Shown: in pieces, positions 1 to 7,668 of the stretch
Layout of the letters: the number at the start of each line of letters is the position of its first letter
Position numbering within the stretch: the stretch's first letter is position 1
Source of the DNA: an uncultured Eubacteriales bacterium
Lineage (GTDB): Bacteria > Bacillota_A > Clostridia > Oscillospirales > Oscillospiraceae
NCBI GenBank assembly: GCA_949739085.1
Contig: CATIYU010000213.1
Coordinates: 1-19,410 of the forward strand
Reading direction: 5' to 3'
Length of the DNA: 19,410 nucleotides
The notes under the pieces: model-generated
The model's input: only the letters and a program-made list of their open reading frames with translations
What the model was told of the DNA's origin: nothing
Databases searched by the model: none
Translations under genes and position numbers: made by a program

Positions 1-330
<330 letters not shown>

Positions 331-397
331 GGGGGTTCTCTCCTTTACAAATTTCTCCTATGTCTCTCCGGCCCTGGGGCCAGCAAAGGGCGGCGGG

Positions 398-2536
398 TCA
401 GGGGGCGGCCTCTATTCCAATGTTGTCCATTAAAACCTGCCCCGAACCGTCGAAAAGGAAGGATATGCCCACAATTTGGGACAAATCTATGCCCTCCTCC
501 CCGGAAAAACCGGCGGCGGGGATGGCCGCGGTAGCAAATGCTTTCTTATATACGCAGGTGTTGAAAACGTAGTCCAGCTTATCCGTCCGGACCGGCAGGA
601 TGGGAAAAATCGCGGTGTGTTCGCTGATGGCGGCCGAGGCGGTCCGGCCGGCCTGGTCCTCCAGGACCACTGTGCCGTCCACCAGGGAGAGCTCGCCCCG
701 GTCCACCGCGCCGCTGTCCAGGTCGCAGATGTCGAAGCTCACCGTCCGGCCCCGCAGGTCCATGGCCGGGAAGGACAGAGAGCAGCTGCCGCCGCCCCGC
801 CAGCGCAGGCGCAGGGCGTGGGTGTCCCGGCCTCCAAAGCCCGCCAGCTCCTCCGTCCAGAGGTTCACCCCGCCGGCGGAGAGGACCGCTCCCTCCATGG
901 TCCCGGTCTCCAGGTCCGAGTCCTCCTCAAAGTCCGCAATGGGGACAAATCGGGAGGACTCCCAGCACTGGACGTACACGGTCTCCGGCAGCTGGGCGCC
1001 GTAGGCGTCCCAATCCTTCAGCAGGGCCTCGTGCCGCCTGTTCCCGGTCAGGGTCACGTCCAGAAAGACTTTGATAAAGAGCCGGGCGATCTCCTGCTGG
1101 TCCGCCTCGCTGAGAAGACTCTCTACATTTAATAGCGGCGCGAAGGGCCCCTCCTGGTCATAGGCCCCCCAGAGGGAGTTAAACTGCCCGTGGTTCGCCT
1201 CCGCTATGTACAGCGCGGTCTTTAGGTAGTCCCCGCCGCCAGTGAAGGAGATGTTTTCGTACTGGCCCATACCCATGAAGCTGGTGACGTCCCGGTCCGC
1301 CGCGCCGTGGAGCAGGAGGTAGTTGACGTCCTCCAGGGCCACGCTGTGGTCCGCCGGGCGGTACTGGTCCGCCGTGGGCGCGATGGCGATGATGGATTTA
1401 ATATGATAGCCGTAGTGGAAGGAGATAGACCCGTTCTCGGGGTAGCGGCTGTAGCCGTTGAAGAGGTAGGCCGTGGCCGCCATCTCGCCGCCCCGGCTGT
1501 GCCCGGCGATGGCCAGGCTGTCCGGGTCAACGCGGCCATAGAGGGGGTTGTCCTCCCGGCTGCTGAAGTCCAGCAGGAGGCCGATGTGCTCCAGCAGCAG
1601 CACCGCCCTGCCGTCGTTCTCATGGGAGAGCATGTTGCAGGCGTTCTGGTCCACCGAGACCACCACATAGCCGTAGGAGGCCAGATACTCCCCCAGGTAG
1701 GCGTAGCCCAGATAGGACTCGGTGTTAATCTCGTGGTTGCCGTGGGCGATGAAGAGGGTGGGGCAGTTCTTCCGGTCCTGGGGATACCACACCCGGCCCC
1801 GCAGGGGGACCTCGCTGAGATCGTAGTCCCAGTAGGCGTCCACGTAGCTGCCAGTGAGGTTGCCGGTGTCCCGGCTCATGTAGGGGGTGAGGTTGCGGGT
1901 TCCCGCCTCCAGGGCTGTGCCGGGGCCGTAGTCCAGGGTTCGCACCTGGCAGGGCCCGGGGCCGGTGTCCAGCGGCGCGGCGGCGTCCTGGCGGGGGGCC
2001 AGGGCCAGGTAGCGCTGGATATAGCGGGCCTCAAAGCCGCCGGTGAAGAGAAGCGCCGCCAGCAGCGCCACGGCTGCCGCCGACAGAGCCGCCGAGAGCA
2101 GGGAGACGGGGTTCGTCCGCCGCCAGCGGAGCAGGCTCCACCAGGACGCGGCCAGAAGTCCCAGCGCCCCCGCCGCAAGGCCGGAGAAGAGCAGCACCCG
2201 CCAGGTCCAGCCCTCCCCCGCTCCCCGCTTGACCGTATAGGCCAGGGAACTGTAGAGGAGTCCCAGGCCCATCAGCCAGCCCAGCCCGTGGCCCAGGAAC
2301 CGCCGCAGCAGCTTTTGCGCCAGCCACAGGACCAACTCCGCCACCGCCAGAGCGGTTCCGCAGAGGAGGACATACCCCGCCGGGACGGGCCAGTAGATTG
2401 CCGCCAGATAGGTTCCCGCCACCAGTCCGGCGGAGAGGGCCCCGGTCTGGCAGAGGGCGGGCCCGGTGTGGGAAAAGGTGCGCTGAAGGGGGGATACGAT
2501 ACGCTCAAAAGCGCGTTTAGTTGTGAGAAGGTTCAA
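398..2536 (-). CDS. Membrane-anchored alpha/beta hydrolase, five N-terminal TM helices
   Basis: A 712-aa protein. Residues 1-170 hold about five hydrophobic helices (near 31-50, 52-76, 84-101, 112-132 and 145-165). Arg/Lys-rich loops after the second and fourth put the N terminus inside and the rest outside. Residues about 245-500 form an alpha/beta hydrolase: HGN at 265-267 (oxyanion region), the nucleophile elbow GHSRGG at 345-350 with Ser347, an acid at Asp414 or Asp416 (GAADRD), and His449 (EANHGQF). The last 190 residues are beta-rich (QCWESSRFVP..., VSFDICDL) and may bind a ligand. The start is TTG, supported by GGAGG ten bases upstream and the lack of any early ATG. The substrate is unknown; esterase, lipase or peptidase activity is possible. 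It sits 59 bases after the lipoprotein gene and 67 before alaS, on the same strand. Confidence 0.82.
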   Translation of the reverse strand: MNLLTTKRAFERIVSPLQRTFSHTGPALCQTGALSAGLVAGTYLAAIYWPVPAGYVLLCGTALAVAELVLWLAQKLLRRFLGHGLGWLMGLGLLYSSLAYTVKRGAGEGWTWRVLLFSGLAAGALGLLAASWWSLLRWRRTNPVSLLSAALSAAAVALLAALLFTGGFEARYIQRYLALAPRQDAAAPLDTGPGPCQVRTLDYGPGTALEAGTRNLTPYMSRDTGNLTGSYVDAYWDYDLSEVPLRGRVWYPQDRKNCPTLFIAHGNHEINTESYLGYAYLGEYLASYGYVVVSVDQNACNMLSHENDGRAVLLLEHIGLLLDFSSREDNPLYGRVDPDSLAIAGHSRGGEMAATAYLFNGYSRYPENGSISFHYGYHIKSIIAIAPTADQYRPADHSVALEDVNYLLLHGAADRDVTSFMGMGQYENISFTGGGDYLKTALYIAEANHGQFNSLWGAYDQEGPFAPLLNVESLLSEADQQEIARLFIKVFLDVTLTGNRRHEALLKDWDAYGAQLPETVYVQCWESSRFVPIADFEEDSDLETGTMEGAVLSAGGVNLWTEELAGFGGRDTHALRLRWRGGGSCSLSFPAMDLRGRTVSFDICDLDSGAVDRGELSLVDGTVVLEDQAGRTASAAISEHTAIFPILPVRTDKLDYVFNTCVYKKAFATAAIPAAGFSGEEGIDLSQIVGISFLFDGSGQVLMDNIGIEAAP

Positions 2537-2595
2537 TTTATCAGTGCCTCCGTAGGGTAATGTGCTTTTCCAGGAAAATGGGAATGAATTTTGCG

Positions 2596-3003
2596 CTACT
2601 GTTTCTGGATTTCCAGGCCGATGAGCCGCTGCTCCTGGTCGAAAGCCAGGCGGAAGAGGGCGGTATCCTTGCTGAATTCGCAGTAGAACACCGCCACGCC
2701 GTAGTCCTCCCCGCCGCTGGACTGCCCGGTGGTCATGCGGTCCGTGATCTGGCGGTAGCCCCCCATGCCCTTTAGCTGGCTCTCCGCCAGAGCGGCAATG
2801 TCCTCTGCCGAGGTCCCCGCCGCCACGTCGTCCCGCAGGGCGGCGTAAACCGCCTCGTAGTCCCCGTCCACCAGGAGCAGGACCACGTCCTGCCCCGCTT
2901 GCAGCAGGGCGGCCTCATCCATGCCGCCGGGGAGTGGGCGGCCCTTGCAGCCGCACAGCAGCAGGCACAGCGCGAGTAAGACTGCCAGTGTTTTCCGTTT
3001 CAT
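2596..3003 (-). CDS. DUF3887-like lipoprotein
   Basis: A 135-aa secreted lipoprotein. It opens MKRKTLAVLLALCLLLCGC: a lysine-rich start, a hydrophobic core and a lipobox L16-C17-G18-C19, so Cys19 should be lipidated and the protein held on the outer face of the membrane. The mature part (AALLQAGQDVVLLLVDGDYEAVYAALRDDV... to AFDQEQRLIGLEI) resembles DUF3887. As I recall, that domain is often found fused or next to alpha/beta hydrolases, which fits the following gene. A seven-codon longer start at 3024 is possible, but GGAGG eight bases before the ATG at 3003 favours the shorter form. The T-box leader lies directly upstream. Function is unknown; a partner of the hydrolase is plausible. Confidence 0.75.
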   Translation of the reverse strand: MKRKTLAVLLALCLLLCGCKGRPLPGGMDEAALLQAGQDVVLLLVDGDYEAVYAALRDDVAAGTSAEDIAALAESQLKGMGGYRQITDRMTTGQSSGGEDYGVAVFYCEFSKDTALFRLAFDQEQRLIGLEIQKQ

Positions 3004-3096
3004 AGTCAATACCTCCGATTCCATGCCGCCGGGGTCCGGTTCCGTGCGGGAGAGCGGGATAAACGCTGCGGAAAAGAGGGGGGATAAAGTTTTTTA

Positions 3097-3124
3097 CTTA
3101 CTTTTTCTTCCAAGAAAAAGTAAG
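3097..3124. repeat. Perfect 13-bp-arm palindrome that contains the terminator T-tract
   Basis: CTTACTTTTTCTT and AAGAAAAAGTAAG are perfect reverse complements separated by CC. The T-run of the T-box terminator is one arm, so the terminator's U-tract could itself fold into a second hairpin. A similar layout follows the small Cys4 protein gene near 15650. Confidence 0.8.
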
Positions 3125-3352
3125 AGAACCTGCGCGCCCAAAATAGGGGCGAAGGTTCTCGCGGTACCACCCTAATTATCCCGGTGAGGGGACATCTCAA
3201 GGGCCCTGTAACGGGGGCCGTGCCGTGCGGCTCAACGCCGCCCGCTCGGAAGTGGCCGCGCCGGGTGCGCCGCTGCGGGGCTTCCACTCTCCCCCGCTCG
3301 CTGAAGGCCGCAGTCCAACGCTCGTTTCCTCATCGCCTTTTGCAGATTCTGA
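3112..3352 (-). promoter_or_regulatory. T-box riboswitch leader, alanine type
   Basis: The minus strand carries the T-box core AATTAGGGTGGTACCGCG (3177 down to 3160), followed at once by a terminator hairpin, and a Stem I region with GATGAGGAAACGAGC and CACTTCCGAGC. In the specifier loop a GCC (alanine) triplet at 3256-3254 is followed by A and then the closing CTTCC strand, the usual arrangement. The UGGU in the core suits a tRNA acceptor ending ACCA, as in tRNA-Ala. Such leaders let the transcript continue when the matching tRNA is uncharged. The first two downstream genes are not tRNA related; alaS is third. Confidence 0.88.
3115..3160 (-). terminator. T-box transcription terminator
   Basis: On the minus strand GAGAACC (3160-3154) pairs with GGTTCTC (3130-3124) and an inner GCCC pairs with GGGC, followed by TTACTTTTT. 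It overlaps the 3' end of the T-box core, so terminator and antiterminator are mutually exclusive as the mechanism requires. Confidence 0.85.
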
Positions 3353-3356
3353 GGGT

Positions 3357-3384
3357 ATTATAGCACACATTTTCCCCATGTCAA
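3357..3384 (-). promoter_or_regulatory. Sigma-A promoter of the T-box/alaS operon
   Basis: On the minus strand, TTGACA (3384-3379), a 16-base spacer and TATAAT (3362-3357) are both perfect consensus hexamers. Transcription should start near 3350, just upstream of the T-box Stem I. Confidence 0.9.
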
Positions 3385-3448
3385 CAGTTGTTTGCTGGCA
3401 ATTGTCCAAAAAACGCGCCTCTTCTCCCACCGGCGCTGAAATGCCGCA

Positions 3449-3480
3449 GGCGCAGCTTCTTTCCCAGAAGAGGCTGCGCC
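3449..3480 (-). terminator. Hairpin downstream of the TIGR04255-like gene
   Basis: GGCGCAGC and GCTGCGCC are perfect complements, with an inner TTCT/AGAA pair. It lies 30 bases past the stop of the minus-strand gene. There is no strong T-run, so it may be a weak or factor-dependent terminator. Confidence 0.5.
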
Positions 3481-3510
3481 AGACAATACTTGTGATTCAA
3501 AAAAGGGGCG

Positions 3511-4305
3511 CTATTGAGGCTCCAGAGCGCTGTGCAGGCGGTCCGTGATCGCCCCCTGAAAGAGGGCGGTGGAGTGGCCGTGCAGGGTCTCCAGCCCGCC
3601 GGCGGCCATACGGGGGTCCAGCTGTCCGCCCATGTACAGGTCCATGTCCAGCATGAATTTGACCTCTAAATCCTGGGGAACGTTGGGATTGCCCTGCTTG
3701 ACCATGACGGGCCCGGCATGGAGCTTGGCGCGGCAGGTGCTGTCCAGGCTGAGTTCCGCGTCTACAGAGCACTTCCGGGCGGTGCGCTCGTCCACGTCCC
3801 CGGCAGAGAGAACGCCCAGGTAGGGCGCGGCGATCAGGTCCCGCCAGGGCTCCCCCTCCAGCTCCAGCTTCTGCCGGGAGAAGATATTCACGTACCGCAG
3901 GCCGATGCGCTCGAAAAAGGCGGGCTGGTAGATGCGGATGAACTGGGCCAGGGGCAGGTCGAAACGGCTGCCGAATTCCTCCCAGCCGGGGTAGGCCACG
4001 GTGCTCAGGGCGATGAAGGAGCTGGTTAGGTTCAGCTTCCAGCGGCCGTCTGCGGAAATGAAATTGTGGTTGGTGATGGGCTTTTGGGCCTCCAGCTTTG
4101 CGCCGGGGGTTCCCAGGCCGGTGATTTTGGGGCTGGGCCGCTCCTCCTTGGCGGCGTAGCGGGGGAACATGGGGCGGACAGCCTCCTGGAAATCCGCAGG
4201 TTCCCTGGCTCCGATGGACAAAATGGTGGGGAAGCGGAACTGGCAGAGGACCTCCACCAGCTGGGCCTTTTCGTAGTGGACGCGGGGGTGGTCGGAATAC
4301 AGCAT
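3511..4305 (-). CDS. TIGR04255 family protein
   Basis: A 264-aa protein opening MLYSDHPRVHYEKAQLVEVL followed by CQFRFPTILSIGAREPADFQ. The pattern of a short N-terminal strand, LVEV.CQ.RFP and PADFQ..vR..FP.Y is typical of the sporadically distributed TIGR04255 family, whose function is unknown. The middle holds the FIRIYQPAFFERIGLRYVN type of segment also seen in that family. The reading frame stays open up to 4527, but the ATG at 4305 has AGGGAGG eight bases upstream and lies 32 bases after a good promoter, so the shorter form is chosen. No signal peptide or TM segment is seen. It is divergent from the MarR gene. Confidence 0.75.
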   Translation of the reverse strand: MLYSDHPRVHYEKAQLVEVLCQFRFPTILSIGAREPADFQEAVRPMFPRYAAKEERPSPKITGLGTPGAKLEAQKPITNHNFISADGRWKLNLTSSFIALSTVAYPGWEEFGSRFDLPLAQFIRIYQPAFFERIGLRYVNIFSRQKLELEGEPWRDLIAAPYLGVLSAGDVDERTARKCSVDAELSLDSTCRAKLHAGPVMVKQGNPNVPQDLEVKFMLDMDLYMGGQLDPRMAAGGLETLHGHSTALFQGAITDRLHSALEPQ

Positions 4306-4336
4306 GAAGCGGGCCTCCCTTACTCTTGTTTCCCTT

Positions 4337-4365
4337 ATTGTAGTCCAAAAAGGCCGAAAAGTCAA
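4337..4365 (-). promoter_or_regulatory. Promoter of the TIGR04255-like gene
   Basis: On the minus strand, TTGACT (4365-4360), a 17-base spacer and TACAAT (4342-4337), 32 bases before the chosen ATG. The MarR operators lie upstream of it and do not overlap it. Confidence 0.75.
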
Positions 4366-4412
4366 ATGTAAGTGAAGAAAACGGGAAAATGTCCCCAGTC
4401 CAGCGGGAAAAA

Positions 4413-4469
4413 AAGTTGACAATTCAACTTCTGGGGTGTATGATGCAGAAGTTGCGGTAACAACTTCTG
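4413..4469. promoter_or_regulatory. Twin inverted-repeat operators, probably for the MarR protein
   Basis: Two sites share the form AAGTTG-N6-CAACTT: operator 1 at 4413-4430 covers the -35 box, and operator 2 at 4449-4466 covers the expected transcription start. Operator 2 extends to a perfect 9-base arm, CAGAAGTTG (4446-4454) and CAACTTCTG (4461-4469), and CAACTTCTG recurs at 4425-4433. The centres are 36 bases apart. Placement over the promoter implies repression, and adjacency to the MarR gene implies autoregulation. Confidence 0.8.
4416..4444 (+). promoter_or_regulatory. Promoter of the MarR-ALDH-amidase operon
   Basis: TTGACA (4416-4421), a 17-base spacer and TATGAT (4439-4444). The -35 box lies inside operator 1, and operator 2 begins two bases after the -10 box. 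Confidence 0.88.
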
Positions 4470-4493
4470 GCCGCCCGCGAAGGAGGAACCAGC

Positions 4494-4961
4494 ATGGTAG
4501 AGCGGTTTGCGCGCTTCTCCCTGGCAATTTTTGAGATCTCCCGCTGCTGGCACAAGCTGGCGGCGGAGGAGATGGCGGCCTACGGCCTCAAGGGCGCCCA
4601 CGCCATCTATCTGGCCGCTATGTACCGCCGCGGGGACGGAGTTACCGCCCCTCAGCTCTGCGAGCTGTGCGGCAGGGACAAATCCGACGTGTCCCGCACG
4701 GTGGCCATTTTGCAGGAGAAGGGCTTTGTGACCAAGGAGGGCGTCAACCAGAGCCTATACCGGGGCGTACTGAAGCTCACCGGAGAGGGCCGGGCCGCCG
4801 CAGAACAGGTCTGCCAGCGGGCCAGCCTAGCGGTAGAGATGGCGGGCGGCAGCCTCAGCGGGGAGGAGAGGGAGTGCTTCTACAGAGCGCTGGAGTCCAT
4901 TGCCGGACGTCTGCGTGAAATCAGCCGGGAGGGCCTGCCCGGCAGGCCGGGAGAGCTTTAA
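4494..4961 (+). CDS. MarR family transcriptional regulator
   Basis: A 155-aa winged-helix regulator. The central HTH is visible as VTAPQLCELCGRDKSDVSRT (about residues 49-68), followed by VAILQEKGFV, where recognition helix and wing follow the MarR pattern, then a GVLKLTGEGRAAAEQ segment and a helical C terminus for dimerisation. The ATG is preceded by AAGGAGG. It ends 15 bases before the aldehyde dehydrogenase gene and should be cotranscribed with it. MarR proteins commonly respond to small phenolic, lipophilic or oxidising compounds; here the ligand may be an aldehyde or related compound, which is inferred from the next gene only. Confidence 0.9.
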   Translation: MVERFARFSLAIFEISRCWHKLAAEEMAAYGLKGAHAIYLAAMYRRGDGVTAPQLCELCGRDKSDVSRTVAILQEKGFVTKEGVNQSLYRGVLKLTGEGRAAAEQVCQRASLAVEMAGGSLSGEERECFYRALESIAGRLREISREGLPGRPGEL

Positions 4962-4976
4962 TGAGAGGGAGAAGCC

Positions 4977-6347
4977 ATGAATATACACGAAATCGTTGAA
5001 AAGCAGCGCCGGTTCTTCCATACCGGGACCACGCTGCCGGTATCCTTCCGGCGGGAGATGCTACAAAAGCTTCTGGACGCGGTAAACCGCTATGAGGCGG
5101 AGATTGGGGCGGCCCTCGCCGCCGACCTGGGCAAGAGCGGCTATGAGAGCTTCATGTGCGAAACCGGTCTTGTGCGGGGGGAGGCTGGCTGGATGCTTCG
5201 GCATATGGGCCGTCTGGCCCGGGAGCGCACCGTCCGCACCCCTCTGGCCCAGTTCGCCGCCAGGAGCTTCCAGAAGCCCGTGCCCTACGGCAATACGCTG
5301 ATTATGAGCCCTTGGAACTACCCGGTGCTGCTGACCCTGGACCCCCTGGTGGGCGCCATCGCCGCCGGGAACACCGCCGTGGTGAAGCCCAGCGCCTATG
5401 CCCCCGCCACCAGTGCCCTGCTGGCGGGGCTGATAGGCGAATGCTTCCCGCCGGAATATGTGGTCGTGGTGGCCGGGGGGCGGGAGGAGAACGCAGCGCT
5501 GCTGGAGGAGAGGTTCGACTTCATCTTCTTCACCGGCAGTCAGGCCGTGGGCCGGGAGGTGCTGCGCCGGGCGGCGGAGCGCCTGACCCCGGCGGTGCTG
5601 GAGCTGGGAGGCAAGAGCCCCTGCATCGTGGACGAGACCGCCAAGCTCCCCCTTGCGGCCCGGCGGATTGTGTTTGGCAAGTTCCTCAACTGCGGCCAGA
5701 CCTGCGTGGCCCCGGACTACATCCTCTGCCACAGAGACGTGAAGGACCGGCTGATGGAGCTGCTGTGCGGGGAGGTCCGGCGGCAGTACGGCGAAAATCC
5801 GCTGCAAAACCCGGACTACGGCAGAATTGTCAATGAGAAGCACTTCCGCCGCCTGCTGGGGCTGATGGACCGGAGCAAAACCGTCCTCGGCGGGCAGTCC
5901 TCCCCGGGGACCCTGCAAATCGCCCCCACCATCCTGGACGCCGCGGAGGAGGACCCCGCGATGCAGGAGGAGATTTTCGGCCCCATCCTGCCCGTCCTCA
6001 CCTTCGACCGCTTCGAGGACCTGTATGGGCGGCTGGCGGATAAGCCCAAGCCCCTGGCGCTCTATCTCTTCTCCGAAAACCGCCTCCGCGTCCGGGAGGC
6101 CATGGGCCGCCTCGCCTTCGGCGGCGGGTGCGTCAACGACGTGGTCATCCACCTGGCCACCAGCGCCATGGGCTTCGGCGGTGTGGGGGAGAGCGGTATG
6201 GGGGCCTACCACGGCCGGGCCGGGTTCGAGGCGTTCTCCCACTACAAGAGCATTGTGGATAAGAAGACCTGGATGGACCTGCCCATGCGCTACCAACCCT
6301 ATCAGAAGAAGCTGTACGGCAAGCTGCTGCACATGTTCCTTCGATAA
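4977..6347 (+). CDS. Aldehyde dehydrogenase, class 3 type
   Basis: A 456-aa cytosolic enzyme oxidising aldehydes to acids with NAD(P)+. Visible motifs: SPWNYP at 111-116, the cofactor Lys137 in NTAVVKPS, FTGS at 185-188, the general base Glu209 in LELGGKSP, and the nucleophile Cys243 in NCGQTCVAPDY. The short length, the absence of an N-terminal extension and the SPWNYP/NCGQTCVAPDY forms place it in the ALDH3 group, which favours medium to long-chain aliphatic or aromatic aldehydes. The C terminus (SHYKSIVDKKTWMDLPMRYQPY) is also typical. GAGGGAG precedes the ATG. Being in an operon with a MarR regulator suggests aldehyde-stress or substrate-induced expression. Confidence 0.94.
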   Translation: MNIHEIVEKQRRFFHTGTTLPVSFRREMLQKLLDAVNRYEAEIGAALAADLGKSGYESFMCETGLVRGEAGWMLRHMGRLARERTVRTPLAQFAARSFQKPVPYGNTLIMSPWNYPVLLTLDPLVGAIAAGNTAVVKPSAYAPATSALLAGLIGECFPPEYVVVVAGGREENAALLEERFDFIFFTGSQAVGREVLRRAAERLTPAVLELGGKSPCIVDETAKLPLAARRIVFGKFLNCGQTCVAPDYILCHRDVKDRLMELLCGEVRRQYGENPLQNPDYGRIVNEKHFRRLLGLMDRSKTVLGGQSSPGTLQIAPTILDAAEEDPAMQEEIFGPILPVLTFDRFEDLYGRLADKPKPLALYLFSENRLRVREAMGRLAFGGGCVNDVVIHLATSAMGFGGVGESGMGAYHGRAGFEAFSHYKSIVDKKTWMDLPMRYQPYQKKLYGKLLHMFLR

Positions 6348-6373
6348 ATTATCTAAAATGTGAGGAAGCTTTT

Positions 6374-7594
6374 ATGGAAACCACTGCGAGACCGAAAAAA
6401 CTCTGGAAGAAAATCCTTCTTGGCGCGCTGGCGGCGGTTCTGGCGCTGCTGCTGGTGCTGGCAATCGCTGTTTTTGCCCTGTGGCACAACGAGATCGCCT
6501 CCCTGGCCAGCATGAGGCTCATCCGGGAGCGGGACGACGCCCACCTGGACGGGGCCGTGTACTCCATGGACGTGAAGGGCGGGTTCTACCTGGACGAGTT
6601 TGTGGACCAGGGCGGGGCCTCTAGCGACCGGGAGCTCATCGACTTCATCACCGGCAGAATCACCAAGGGGCTGATACAAATGAACATCAGCGAGTCGGAG
6701 ATCGCCTGCTCCTCTTTCACTGCGGAGACCCCGGACGGAGACCGGCTCTTTGCCCGGAACTACGACTTCTCCAAGACCAACACCTGCATCGTGCGCACCC
6801 AGGCCAACGAGGGACGCCACGCCTCGATTTCCACTGTGGACCTCCAGTTCCTGGGCCTGGACGTGGACCAGGACGTGGAGGGCCTGGCCAACCGGATCAC
6901 CTGTCTGGCGGCGCCCTACATCCCCCTGGACGGCATTAACGACGCGGGCGTGGCCTGCGGCATCTATATGACCTACCAGGGCGGGGACGCCGTGCCCACA
7001 GACCAGCGGACAGAGCGGCCCGACATTACCTCCACCACCCTGCTGCGGCTGATTCTGGATTACGCGGACAGCGTGGAAGAGGCGGTGGAGATCGCCTCCA
7101 GCTATGACCTTCACGACTCCGCCAAGACCTCCTACCACTATATGGTGGCCGATGCCAGTGGCAGGAGCGCCGTTCTGGAGTGGGTGGGCGAGACCAACAG
7201 CACCGACACCGACGGGACAAAACGGGAACTGGTGGTGACCTACAACGACGGGGACAGCCACATCGGCGAGGCCGAAGCTGCCAGCGATTTCCAGTGGGTC
7301 ACGAATTTCATCCTCCAGCCCGGCTACTACGGGCAGGACGGGGAGAAGAAGGGGCTTGACCGCTACCAGCGCATCGGGGAGGAGCTGGCCCGAACCGGCG
7401 GCGTTGTGGCGGACAGCCAGGCGGCCATGGACATCCTGGCCATCGTGGGCCGCAGGACCTGGGACAACGACGACGGCAATGGCTGCACTGTCCACAGCGC
7501 GGTCTACAACATGACGGACAGGTCCGTTCTGTGGGTCTCCAACGAGCACTACGGAGAGGCCGGGGCGGTTTTCCGGTTCGAGCTGGAGCAGTGA
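6374..7594 (+). CDS. Membrane-anchored linear-amide C-N hydrolase (choloylglycine hydrolase/C45-like Ntn fold)
   Basis: A 406-aa protein. Residues about 13-37 form a single TM anchor after a Lys/Arg-rich start, so the rest is probably outside the cell. The likely nucleophile is Cys112 in IACSSF. Arg128 and Asp131 in ARNYDF follow at +16 and +19, the same spacing as Cys2, Arg18 and Asp21 of bile salt hydrolase/penicillin V acylase. LDGINDAGVACGI, YHYMVADASGRSAVLEW and DRYQRI fit later family positions. In classical members the Cys becomes N-terminal; here it would need cleavage after Ala111, or act within the chain. Substrate is not determined: N-acyl amino acids, bile conjugates or peptide-like amides are possible. 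It lies 26 bases after the ALDH gene, with GAGGA before the ATG. Confidence 0.8.
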   Translation: METTARPKKLWKKILLGALAAVLALLLVLAIAVFALWHNEIASLASMRLIRERDDAHLDGAVYSMDVKGGFYLDEFVDQGGASSDRELIDFITGRITKGLIQMNISESEIACSSFTAETPDGDRLFARNYDFSKTNTCIVRTQANEGRHASISTVDLQFLGLDVDQDVEGLANRITCLAAPYIPLDGINDAGVACGIYMTYQGGDAVPTDQRTERPDITSTTLLRLILDYADSVEEAVEIASSYDLHDSAKTSYHYMVADASGRSAVLEWVGETNSTDTDGTKRELVVTYNDGDSHIGEAEAASDFQWVTNFILQPGYYGQDGEKKGLDRYQRIGEELARTGGVVADSQAAMDILAIVGRRTWDNDDGNGCTVHSAVYNMTDRSVLWVSNEHYGEAGAVFRFELEQ

Positions 7595-7601
7595 CCGGGA
7601 C

Positions 7602-7645
7602 GCGGAATGCCGCCGGGGAGAGAATCTCCTCCGGCGGCATTCCGC
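7602..7645. terminator. Strong hairpin between convergent genes
   Basis: A perfect 15-bp stem (GCGGAATGCCGCCGG with its complement at 7631-7645) plus four inner pairs after a single bulged T. It starts eight bases after the amidase stop and 24 bases beyond the LysR stop. There is no T-run on either side, so it may act as a processing or stability structure as well as a terminator. Confidence 0.65.
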
Positions 7646-7668
7646 ATATCCACTCCGGCTGGGGGCGC

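Noticed and set aside
1307..2560. 417-codon open frame on the plus strand
   Set aside because: It is antisense to the membrane hydrolase, has low-complexity Val/Gly/Gln-rich composition typical of a GC-rich shadow frame, and has no matching family.
3160..3352. Coding frames across the T-box region
   Set aside because: Open frames here are short and overlap a well-formed T-box leader; none has a ribosome binding site or recognisable product.
4306..4527. Longer start for the TIGR04255-like protein
   Set aside because: The extension would cover its promoter and the MarR operators, and the ATG at 4305 has a strong Shine-Dalgarno sequence.
5061..6332. 423-codon open frame on the minus strand
   Set aside because: It is antisense to the aldehyde dehydrogenase, which carries all catalytic motifs; the frame is His/Gln/Gly-rich with no domain.
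6353..7549. 398-codon open frame on the minus strand
   Set aside because: It is antisense to the amidase gene, which has a good ribosome binding site and family motifs; no recognisable protein is encoded.
6374..7594. Calling this gene a bile salt hydrolase
   Set aside because: Key residues fit the wider family, but the membrane anchor and internal Cys differ from known bile salt hydrolases and the substrate cannot be read from the sequence.
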